From an uncultured Leucobacter sp. (GTDB lineage Bacteria; Actinomycetota; Actinomycetes; Actinomycetales; Microbacteriaceae): a DNA stretch of 5,425 nucleotides. Position numbers and translations under genes: made by a program. Location of the stretch: the NCBI GenBank assembly GCA_937872275.1, contig CALMSE010000243.1, positions 1 through 5,425 of the forward strand, given 5' to 3'. This document shows positions 1 to 5,387 of this stretch, one piece after another; position 1 is the first letter of the stretch; every line of letters begins with the position of its first letter. The notes beneath the pieces were generated by a model, which saw nothing but the letters and a program-made list of their open reading frames with translations, was not told the DNA's origin and searched no databases.

Positions 1-1496
1 GGCTGCGCGCCGAGCGCGCCCAGGGTCGCCTCGGCGCCGAGCGCGGCCCACAGCTTCGCGGTCGCGAGCGGGATCACCGGGTGCAGCAGCTCGGCGAGCG
101 CCCGCAGTCCCTCGGTCGCGGTGGCGAGCACGGAGCCGAGGCGCTCGCGATCCGCCTCCGCCTTCGCGAGCACCCAGGGCTCCTGCTCGGTGATGTATCC
201 GTTGAGCGCATCGACGAGCTTCCAGATCTCCGCGATCGCCTCGTGGATCGCGAAGGCCTCGATGCGCGCGTCGGCCGCCGCAGCGACCGAGGCGGCGAGC
301 TCCCGGATCGCGCGATCCGCCTCGGTCTCCTCGCCGGCCGCGGGCACGACGCCGCCGAAGTACTTCGCGTTCATCGCGAGCACCCGGCTCGCGAGATTGC
401 CGAAGCCGTTGGCGAGCTCGGCCTGGTAGCGGGCGGCCAGATCCTCCCAGCTGAAGGAGCCGTCGTGCCCGAAGGAGATCGCGCGCATGAAGTAGTAGCG
501 GAAGGCGTCGCTGCCGAAGGTGTCGGTGATCTCGTTCGGCGCGATGCCGGTGAGCTTCGACTTCGACATCTTCTCGCCGCCGACGAGCAGCCAGCCGTGC
601 GCGAAGACGTGATCCGGCACCTCGAGGCCGGCGGCCATCAGCATCGCAGGCCAGATCACGGCGTGGAAGCGCAGGATGTCCTTGCCGACCAGATGGTTGC
701 CGGGCCAGCGGCGCTGGAACTCGGCCGCGGTGTCGGGGTCGTCGCTGCCGTAGCCGATCGCGGTGACGTAGTTGAGCAGCGCGTCGAACCAGACGTAGGT
801 GACGTGCGTGTCGTCCCACGGGATCGGGATGCCCCAGTCGAAGGAGGTGCGCGAGATCGACAGGTCTTCGAGCCCCTGCTGCACGAAGGCGATGACCTCG
901 TTGCGGGCGCTCGCCGGCTGCACGAAGTCGGGGCGCTCCTCGTAGAGCGCGAGCAGGCGCTCCTGGAACGCGCTCATCTTGAAGAAGTAGTTCTTCTCCT
1001 GCAGCAGCTCGAGCGGCTTCGAGTGGATCGCGCAGACCTTCTCGCCCTCGAACGCCCCCGTGCCGTCGACGATCTCGCTCTTCGGCTTGAACTCCTCGCA
1101 GCCGACGCAGTACAGCGCCTCGAACTCGCCCGCGTAGACGTGCCCGTCGTCGGAGAGCTTCTGCAGGAACTTCGCGACGCCCTCCTCATGGCGCGCGTCG
1201 GTCGTGCGGATGAAGTCGTCGTTCGAGATGTCGATCGTGTCGAGCAGGGGCTTCCACGCCGACTCGACGAGGCGATCCGCCCACTCCTTGGGGGCGACGC
1301 CGTTCGCGGTGGCCGTGCGCAGGATCTTCTGGCCGTGCTCGTCGGTGCCGGTCAGGAACCAGGTGTCGTCGCCCGCCTGCCGGTGCCACCGCGCGAGCAC
1401 GTCGGCCGCCACTTCCGTGTACGCGTGCCCGATGTGCGGGGCGTCGTTCACGTAGAAGATGGGCGTGGTGAGGAAGAACCGCTTGCGATCGGGCAT
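1..1496 (-). CDS. metG: Methionyl-tRNA synthetase (C-terminus cut by window edge)
   Basis: This cytoplasmic class I aminoacyl-tRNA synthetase charges tRNA-Met with methionine using ATP, for both initiation and elongation. From the ATG at 1496, 498 complete codons are visible with no stop. Actinobacterial MetRS without the C-terminal dimerisation domain is about 510-520 residues, so only a short tail should be missing. The N-terminus (MPDRKRFFLTTPIFYVND) leads into the HIGH signature PHIGH at residues 20-24. A zinc-knuckle insertion follows: C130-x2-C133 and C155-x2-H158, the Cys3-His form known from Thermus-type enzymes. YVWFDALLNY lies in the catalytic core, and the KMSKS loop is exact at 309-313. 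The anticodon-binding helical domain carries NGYITEQEPW with W441, matching the conserved tryptophan of E. coli MetRS. No internal frameshift is seen. A promoter-like hexamer sits 7 bases before the ATG. Long open frames on the opposite strand here are GC-driven shadows. Confidence 0.97.
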   Translation of the reverse strand, partial: MPDRKRFFLTTPIFYVNDAPHIGHAYTEVAADVLARWHRQAGDDTWFLTGTDEHGQKILRTATANGVAPKEWADRLVESAWKPLLDTIDISNDDFIRTTDARHEEGVAKFLQKLSDDGHVYAGEFEALYCVGCEEFKPKSEIVDGTGAFEGEKVCAIHSKPLELLQEKNYFFKMSAFQERLLALYEERPDFVQPASARNEVIAFVQQGLEDLSISRTSFDWGIPIPWDDTHVTYVWFDALLNYVTAIGYGSDDPDTAAEFQRRWPGNHLVGKDILRFHAVIWPAMLMAAGLEVPDHVFAHGWLLVGGEKMSKSKLTGIAPNEITDTFGSDAFRYYFMRAISFGHDGSFSWEDLAARYQAELANGFGNLASRVLAMNAKYFGGVVPAAGEETEADRAIRELAASVAAAADARIEAFAIHEAIAEIWKLVDALNGYITEQEPWVLAKAEADRERLGSVLATATEGLRALAELLHPVIPLATAKLWAALGAEATLGALGAQ

Positions 1497-1503
1497 GCGT
1501 TCA

Positions 1504-1509
1504 ATTCTA
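1504..1509 (-). promoter_or_regulatory. Candidate -10 hexamer of metG (leaderless type)
   Basis: Read on the minus strand this is TAGAAT, followed by 7 bases (TGAACGC) and then the metG ATG. That spacing puts the transcription start at or next to the A of the ATG. No Shine-Dalgarno-like sequence stands in the usual place before the ATG, which agrees with leaderless translation, common in Actinobacteria. No clear -35 box is visible. The call rests on motif and spacing only. Confidence 0.5.
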
Positions 1510-1549
1510 TGGCGGATCGCGGATCCGTCCTGCCGCGTTACGCACGCAC

Positions 1550-1564
1550 CGCGGTCAGACCGCG
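1550..1564. repeat. Small hairpin CGCGGT-CAG-ACCGCG
   Basis: This is a perfect 6-bp inverted repeat with a 3-base loop, about 55 bases upstream of the metG start. If metG transcription starts at its ATG, the hairpin lies upstream of the promoter and is not in the mRNA. It could be an operator half-site pair or chance in GC-rich DNA. A second small palindrome, GGCGCT-CC-AGCGCC, lies at 1626-1639. Neither is long enough to be persuasive alone. Confidence 0.3.
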
Positions 1565-1653
1565 CCGCCCGTCGCAGCCGTCATCCTGCGGGGCTCCGGG
1601 CCGCCCCCGAAGAGGCCGCTCCGCTGGCGCTCCAGCGCCCTCCACCCCGTCGA

Positions 1654-1724
1654 TGCGCACGACTTACACGGTTGCACACGAGATATCAGGGACATCACGT
1701 GTGCAACGGTCAAAGTCGTGTGCA
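1654..1724. repeat. Long near-perfect inverted repeat (34-nt arms, 3-nt loop)
   Basis: The arms 1654-1687 and 1691-1724 are reverse complements at 28 of 34 positions, with a loop of only 3 bases (1688-1690). The unmatched pairs are 1657/1721, 1666/1712, 1667/1711, 1670/1708, 1681/1697 and 1685/1693. The first would be G·U in plus-strand RNA and the last G·U in minus-strand RNA. The longest uninterrupted block is a 10-bp stem, GTTGCACACG with its complement, at 1671-1680 and 1698-1707. The element is less GC-rich than its surroundings. It begins 8 bases after the stop codon of the minus-strand osmC-like gene and ends about 160 bases upstream of metG. As minus-strand RNA it would form a very long hairpin, but no T-run follows, so it would be a U-less terminator or a 3' processing or stability structure. 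It could instead be a regulator binding array or a relic of paired mobile-element ends. The structure is certain; its role is not. Confidence 0.85.
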
Positions 1725-1732
1725 GCGGGCGG

Positions 1733-2203
1733 TCATGCAGCGACCACGATGGTCGGCTCGTGGCGGACCGGGAAGTTGACGGAAGAGGCGATGAAGCAGT
1801 GCTCGGAGGCCTCGGCGTGCGCCTCGCGCGCGCGATCCGCCATCGACGCGTCGGCGACGGTCACGACGGGGCGCAGCAGCACCTCGGTGAAGCGCCCGCC
1901 GAGCCCCTCCTGCACCATCGTGCCGAGCGCCTCGTCGGTGTAGGCGGTGACCACGACCCCGGCGCGCACCGCCATGTGCAGGTACGAGAGCATGTGGCAC
2001 TGCGAGAGGGCCGCGACCAGCAGCTCCTCCGGGTTCCAGCGGTCGGCGTCGCCGTGGAAGGTGGGATCGGCCGATCCCGCGAGCTCGCGGCCGTCGGCCG
2101 CCCGCACCACCAGCTGCCGGCCGTACTCGCGGTAGCCGCTCGTGCCCGTACCGCGGTTGCCCAGCCACTCGATGCCGACCCGGTACTCGTGCGCGTCTGC
2201 CAT
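1733..2203 (-). CDS. OsmC-family protein (putative thiol-dependent peroxidase)
   Basis: This 156-residue cytosolic protein of the OsmC/Ohr superfamily has the usual length for the family. Characterised members reduce organic hydroperoxides with a reactive cysteine that forms a disulfide with a second one. Both cysteines are present. C69 lies in NPEELLVAALSQCHMLSYLH, where the Glu residues at 59-60 and the helix start fit the family active site. C136 lies in SEHCFIASSVNFPV. The N-terminal part (residues 6-50) reads as the usual beta strands, with a GYREYGRQLVV segment. The CHML/HCFIA pattern places it nearer OsmC than Ohr, whose motif around the first cysteine differs. I could not assign the catalytic Arg with certainty. 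The start is the ATG at 2203, preceded by TAGGAT at 6 bases and no good ribosome binding site. It is transcribed away from gabT across a 125-base divergent region. The long inverted repeat at 1654-1724 follows its stop. Substrate and physiological reductant are unknown. Confidence 0.93.
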   Translation of the reverse strand: MADAHEYRVGIEWLGNRGTGTSGYREYGRQLVVRAADGRELAGSADPTFHGDADRWNPEELLVAALSQCHMLSYLHMAVRAGVVVTAYTDEALGTMVQEGLGGRFTEVLLRPVVTVADASMADRAREAHAEASEHCFIASSVNFPVRHEPTIVVAA

Positions 2204-2209
2204 GCCTGA

Positions 2210-2215
2210 ATCCTA
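2210..2215 (-). promoter_or_regulatory. Candidate -10 hexamer of the osmC-like gene (leaderless type)
   Basis: On the minus strand this reads TAGGAT, then 6 bases (TCAGGC with the hexamer's final T excluded) to the ATG at 2203. The spacing predicts a transcription start at the start codon. No Shine-Dalgarno sequence lies in a usable position and no convincing -35 box was found. An OxyR- or OhrR-type operator was not recognisable in the 125-base gap. Confidence 0.45.
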
Positions 2216-2243
2216 TCGGAGCCTGATCCGCCCGCCCCCGGTC

Positions 2244-2269
2244 GGCGCCGGCCTCCGAGGCCGGTCGCC
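2244..2269. repeat. GC-rich hairpin in the divergent osmC-like/gabT region
   Basis: A 7-bp perfect stem (CCGGCCT at 2248-2254, AGGCCGG at 2258-2264) has a CCG loop. It extends outwards by four more pairs (GGCG 2244-2247 with CGCC 2266-2269) past one bulged T at 2265. The result is an 11-bp stem between two divergent promoters. If both genes are leaderless it is not transcribed, so it would act as DNA, for example as an operator shared by both genes. Chance in GC-rich sequence remains possible. Confidence 0.4.
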
Positions 2270-2315
2270 TCCGCGCCGAGCGCGGTGGACGCTGCAGGAG
2301 CACCCCAGACAGGAG

Positions 2316-2321
2316 TAGGCT
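2316..2321 (+). promoter_or_regulatory. Candidate -10 hexamer of gabT (leaderless type)
   Basis: TAGGCT is followed by 7 bases and then the gabT ATG at 2329, again predicting a transcript that starts at the initiation codon. An AGGAG at 2311-2315 is 13 bases from the ATG, too far for a normal Shine-Dalgarno sequence, and it abuts the hexamer. No strong -35 element is seen. Confidence 0.45.
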
Positions 2322-2328
2322 TCTCGTC

Positions 2329-3675
2329 ATGAGCACCGTCACTGAGACCGCCACCGAGATCGCCCAGGAGCCCCGCGTCGTCACGGAGATCCCCGGCCCC
2401 CGCAGCCGCGAGATCCATGAGCGACGCAGGGCCGTGGTGCCCCCGGGCGTGCACAGCGTGATGCCGGTCTACATCGAGCGGGCGCACGGCTCGATCCTCG
2501 TCGACGTCGACGGCAACCACATCGTCGACGTCTGCGGCGGCATCGGCGTCACCACCATCGGCCATACCGACGACGCGGTGGTCGAGGCCGCGCAGCGGCA
2601 GATGGCCGAGGTGACGCACACCCTCTTCACGATGACCCCCTACGAGCCGTACGTGCGGGTGGCGGAATACCTCTCGCAGTACTTCCCGGGCGGCGGCGGA
2701 GCCAAGACCCTGCTCATGAACTCCGGCGCCGAGGCCGTCGAGAACGGCGTGAAGATCGCCCGCCGCTACACGGGCCGGCCCGGGGTCGCCGTGCTCGAGC
2801 ACGCCTACCACGGCCGCACCCTGCTCACCTCGAGCATGAACTTCAAGGGCGCCCCCTACGCCGCCGGATACGGGCCGCGCGCGGGCGACATCTACAAGGC
2901 CCCCAACTCCTACCCGCTGCGCGACGGGCTCTCGGGCCCCGAGGCGGCGGCGCGCACGATCGCCTATCTCGAGAAGGTCGCGGGCGCCGAGGATCTCGCC
3001 TGCCTCGTGGTCGAGCCCATCCAGGGCGAGGGCGGCTTCATCGTGCCGGCCGAGGGCTACCTGCCGGCGCTCGCCGACTGGTGCCGCGCGAACGGCATCG
3101 TCTTCATCGCCGACGAGGTGCAGGCCGGCATGGCGCGCACCGGCACCATGTTCTCGATCGAGCAGTTCGGTGTGGTGCCCGACATCGTGCTGACCGCCAA
3201 GGGCATCGCCGGCGGTCTTCCGCTCGCGGGCATCACGGGCCGCGCCGAGGTGATGGACTCCTCGCTGCCCGGCGGCCTCGGCGGAACCTTCGGCGGCAAC
3301 CCGGTCTCCTGCGCCGCGGCGGTCGCGGTGTTCGAGCGGATCGAATCCGAGGGGATGCTGCGGAACGCGAAGCACATCGAGGAGGTCTTCGGCGACGGCC
3401 TGCGCGGCCTCCAGGCGAAGCACCCCGCGATCGCCGAGGTCCGAGGCAAGGGCGCGATGCTCGCGATCGAGGTCGTGAAGCCCGGCACCCTCGAACACGA
3501 CCCCGAGCTGGTGCAGCGGGTCATCGACTTCGCGGCCCAGCGGGGGGTGCTGCTGCTGAGCGCCGGCGCCTACTCGAACGTGATCCGTTTCCTGCCCTCG
3601 CTGCAGTTCACCGACGAGCTCTGCGCGCTCGTCGTGCGCACGCTCGACGACGCATTCGCCGCCGCGGGGGCGTAG
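2329..3675 (+). CDS. gabT: 4-aminobutyrate (GABA) aminotransferase, PLP-dependent class III
   Basis: This enzyme transfers the amino group of GABA to 2-oxoglutarate, giving succinic semialdehyde and glutamate, the first step of GABA catabolism in the cytosol. The 448 residues match the length of mycobacterial GabT. Class III motifs appear in order: NSGAEA (131-136), AYHGRT (159-164), VEPIQGEGGF (228-237), ADEVQAG (261-267), the PLP lysine K291 in TAKGIAGGLPL, and GTFGGNP (319-325). A constant offset of 22-23 from E. coli GabT maps every specificity residue: I72 (I50), R163 (R141), E229 and E234 (E206, E211), D262 (D239), V264 (V241), K291 (K268), T320 (T297) and R420 (R398). This argues for GABA over ornithine or acetylornithine, although 5-aminovalerate is a common second substrate. 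The residue after the lysine is Gly where E. coli has Ser. No gabD, permease or GabR-type regulator is in the window. The stop codon lies 3 bases from that of the converging phosphatase gene, with no terminator between them. Confidence 0.9.
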   Translation: MSTVTETATEIAQEPRVVTEIPGPRSREIHERRRAVVPPGVHSVMPVYIERAHGSILVDVDGNHIVDVCGGIGVTTIGHTDDAVVEAAQRQMAEVTHTLFTMTPYEPYVRVAEYLSQYFPGGGGAKTLLMNSGAEAVENGVKIARRYTGRPGVAVLEHAYHGRTLLTSSMNFKGAPYAAGYGPRAGDIYKAPNSYPLRDGLSGPEAAARTIAYLEKVAGAEDLACLVVEPIQGEGGFIVPAEGYLPALADWCRANGIVFIADEVQAGMARTGTMFSIEQFGVVPDIVLTAKGIAGGLPLAGITGRAEVMDSSLPGGLGGTFGGNPVSCAAAVAVFERIESEGMLRNAKHIEEVFGDGLRGLQAKHPAIAEVRGKGAMLAIEVVKPGTLEHDPELVQRVIDFAAQRGVLLLSAGAYSNVIRFLPSLQFTDELCALVVRTLDDAFAAAGA

Positions 3676-3678
3676 GGC

Positions 3679-4530
3679 CTACTCGCGCTCCGCGGCGCGC
3701 TCGCCCGTGCGCTCGAGGGTCGCGATGTCGGCCGTGTCGCGCACCTCGCCGACCGCGTGCACGTCGATCACGATGACCGTGACGTTGTCGCGGCCGGCGT
3801 TGCCGAGCGCATGCTCCATCAGCTGCCTCGCGGCGTCCTCCGCAGTCTCGGCGGTTGCGAGGAAGTGCTGGATGCCGATGTCGGTGAGCTCCTTCGTGAG
3901 CCCGTCGGAGCAGATCAGCAGGCGCTGCCCGGGAATCAGGGCGAGCCGCCCGTAGTCCGCGGCCGGCTCCTCGCCGAGCCCGACCGCGCGCGTGATGACG
4001 TTGGCGTGCGGGTGGTACTCCGCCTCCTCGGCGGTGATCTGCCCGGTGTCGATCAGGTGCTGCACGACCGAGTGATCGACGGTGATCTGCGTCAGCGCTC
4101 CCTTGAAGTACTGGTACACGCGCGAATCGCCGATGTTGAAGACCGTCCAGGTGGGTCGGTCCTCCTCCTCATCGAAGACCACGCCGGTGACGGTGGTGCC
4201 CGTGCCGAGCTCGGTCTCCCCCGCGTCGAGCTCCATGTCGTCGACGGCGTCGGAGAGCGCCTCGTCGACGTCCTTCGCGGCCACCGGCATCGGGCCGCCC
4301 AGCTCGGCGAGGCGCCTCACCACCGCGGCCGAGGCGATCTCACCGGCCGAATGACCGCCCATGCCGTCGGCGACCGCGAAGATCGGGGGCACGGTGAGGT
4401 AGCTGTCCTGGTTGGTCTCGCGCCGGTGCCCCACATCGCTCATCCCGAACCAGGAGAGCTCGACCTCCGCCTCCGATCCGGGAGCGGCGCGGAGACGCCG
4501 GCGCACCGCGTTCACGCCCCGTGCGATCAC
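3679..4530 (-). CDS. PP2C-family protein serine/threonine phosphatase (soluble, stand-alone)
   Basis: This is a metal-dependent (Mn/Mg) phosphatase that removes phosphate from Ser/Thr residues of proteins. The 283 residues are one PP2C catalytic domain. RRETNQDS (36-43) carries D42. FAVADGMGGHSAGEIAS (51-67) carries the metal-binding D55-G56. GTGTTVTGVVFD spans 109-120 and FNIGDSRVYQY 131-141. VDHSVVQHLIDTGQITAEEA (151-170) is the flap region. CSDGLTKELTD (207-217) carries D209, and GRDNVTVIVID (246-256) carries D248, so all metal-ligand aspartates are intact. There is no membrane segment, unlike actinobacterial PstP, and no FHA, kinase or FtsW/PBP gene nearby, so it is not the classic PstP locus. 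The N-terminus is short and basic (RGVNAVRRRLR). I chose the GTG start because GAGGAGG lies 5 bases upstream. It lies 29 bases downstream of yaaA on the same strand and probably shares its transcript. Its substrates cannot be told from the sequence. Confidence 0.95.
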   Translation of the reverse strand: MIARGVNAVRRRLRAAPGSEAEVELSWFGMSDVGHRRETNQDSYLTVPPIFAVADGMGGHSAGEIASAAVVRRLAELGGPMPVAAKDVDEALSDAVDDMELDAGETELGTGTTVTGVVFDEEEDRPTWTVFNIGDSRVYQYFKGALTQITVDHSVVQHLIDTGQITAEEAEYHPHANVITRAVGLGEEPAADYGRLALIPGQRLLICSDGLTKELTDIGIQHFLATAETAEDAARQLMEHALGNAGRDNVTVIVIDVHAVGEVRDTADIATLERTGERAAERE

Positions 4531-4535
4531 TGACG

Positions 4536-4542
4536 CCTCCTC
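4536..4542 (-). promoter_or_regulatory. Strong Shine-Dalgarno of the PP2C gene
   Basis: On the minus strand this reads GAGGAGG, 5 bases before the GTG at 4530. It fixes the GTG as the start in preference to internal candidates such as the Met codon at residue 30, which would sit just before the SDVGHRRETNQD motif. It also sets this gene apart from metG, the osmC-like gene and gabT, which lack a usable Shine-Dalgarno sequence. Confidence 0.85.
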
Positions 4543-4556
4543 GAATCCACCCGTTC

Positions 4557-4562
4557 AGCCTA
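4557..4562 (-). promoter_or_regulatory. Candidate -10 hexamer for the PP2C gene, overlapping the yaaA stop
   Basis: On the minus strand this reads TAGGCT, identical to the hexamer before gabT. Its first three bases are the TAG stop codon of yaaA. A start about 7 bases downstream would give a leader of roughly 19-20 bases containing the GAGGAGG ribosome binding site. No good -35 box lies upstream within the yaaA coding end. The hexamer could be chance forced by the stop codon, so readthrough from yaaA remains the simpler source of PP2C mRNA. Confidence 0.25.
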
Positions 4563-5387
4563 TCCTGCGCTCACGGCCGCGAGCACCGCACCGGGCGGCG
4601 CGCCCGCTTCGCGGGCCGGCAGCACCAGGGTCGCCTCGCCGCGGTCCGGCGCGAGCTCGAGTTCGATGCCCTCGGTCGCCGCCCACGCGACGAGATCCTC
4701 AGCGCTACCGATCGCCGCGCCGCCGGAGGAGGAGATCGCGAGCCGGCGCAGCAGCAGCCCCTTCGCGGCCTTGTTGAAGTGGTTCAGCGCACGGACCGAG
4801 CCGTCGACGCCGTCTCGCTGGGCGACGTGCAGGAAGACGCCGGCGCCCGGGGGCAGCGGTGCGAGCTGCGCGTAGTCCTTCGAGCGCATGTCGAGGATCC
4901 AGCCGAGGCCGCCCCAGTCGACGCCCTCGTGCGCGTCGCGCCAGAGGTTCGCGAGCGGCGTGCCGAGCCCCGGGAGCCGGGTCGAGGCGGAGAGCCGGTA
5001 GGCGGGGATGGCATCGTCCGCGTCGATGAGGCCGAAGAGGGCCGACTGCACCGAGACGTTCGCCGCGATCCACGCTCGTGCACCGGCGTCGAGATGGAGC
5101 GGGTCGAGCGCGTCGTAGAGCACGCCCGTATAGCGCTCGATCGCGGACATCGCGGGCGCGGCGGCTGGCCTGCGGAGGGCCCGGTTGCGCCCGATCTCGC
5201 CGCGGTTCTTGACGCCGAGCTTCAGCGCCTTCGCGGCCGCCTCCTCGTCGCGGCACAGCTCGAGCAGCGCGCGCCGCACCTGGGATCTCGGCTTCCGCAG
5301 CGCCCGGTGGTGCGCGAGCGACTCGGGCGCGAACACGCCGCCGCCCCCGGAGCGCTTGGTCTCCGAGGGCGGCAGCAGTATGCGCAT
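4560..5387 (-). CDS. yaaA: YaaA / DUF328 peroxide stress protein
   Basis: YaaA is a cytosolic protein which in E. coli is induced by OxyR and lowers free intracellular iron during hydrogen peroxide stress. It has also been described as DNA-binding, and its biochemical activity is not settled. The 275 residues compare with 258 in E. coli. Family signatures run along the whole length: N-terminal MRILLPPSETKR (1-12), ERYTGVLYDAL (84-94), SALFGLIDADDAIPAYRLSA (115-134), LWRDA (148-152), ILDMRSKDYAQL (164-175) and FNKAAKGLLLRRLA (204-217). The segment 13-80 (glycine-rich, then Arg/Lys-rich helices) is typical of the actinobacterial branch and is much more basic than the E. coli protein. The ATG at 5387 is chosen because family members begin M-x-ILLPPSE. 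The frame stays open upstream to the window edge, but that stretch does not resemble YaaA. The ribosome binding site is weak. PP2C follows after 29 bases. Confidence 0.93.
   Translation of the reverse strand: MRILLPPSETKRSGGGGVFAPESLAHHRALRKPRSQVRRALLELCRDEEAAAKALKLGVKNRGEIGRNRALRRPAAAPAMSAIERYTGVLYDALDPLHLDAGARAWIAANVSVQSALFGLIDADDAIPAYRLSASTRLPGLGTPLANLWRDAHEGVDWGGLGWILDMRSKDYAQLAPLPPGAGVFLHVAQRDGVDGSVRALNHFNKAAKGLLLRRLAISSSGGAAIGSAEDLVAWAATEGIELELAPDRGEATLVLPAREAGAPPGAVLAAVSAG

Noticed and set aside
1671..1707. DnaA-box or replication-origin iterons in the inverted repeat
   Set aside because: The TTGCACACG core differs from the DnaA box TTRTCCACA at several positions, there is no AT-rich unwinding region, and no replication genes are nearby.
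1694..1709. CACGTG centre resembling a ParB parS site
   Set aside because: parS needs GTTTCACGTGAAAC-like arms. Here the flanks are ACAT and TGCAAC, so only the common CACGTG core matches, and no par genes are near.
81..1943. 620-residue open frame on the plus strand
   Set aside because: It runs antisense to metG in a codon-aligned frame and continues into the osmC-like gene. Its Arg/Gly/Ala/Val/Leu-rich translation has no domain, and it is a typical high-GC shadow. metG on the other strand has exact HIGH and KMSKS motifs.
2311..2315. AGGAG as a ribosome binding site for gabT
   Set aside because: It is 13 bases from the ATG, well beyond the normal 5-9, and directly abuts a -10-like hexamer, so it is probably upstream of the transcription start.
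1861..3498. 545-residue open frame on the minus strand
   Set aside because: It is antisense to gabT and crosses the divergent promoter region into the osmC-like gene in a wrong frame. Its composition is His/Arg/Gly/Asp-rich and it has no recognisable motif.
3757..4533. 258-residue open frame on the plus strand
   Set aside because: It lies exactly opposite the PP2C gene, whose metal-binding motifs are all intact, and its translation is low in complexity and unlike any family I know.
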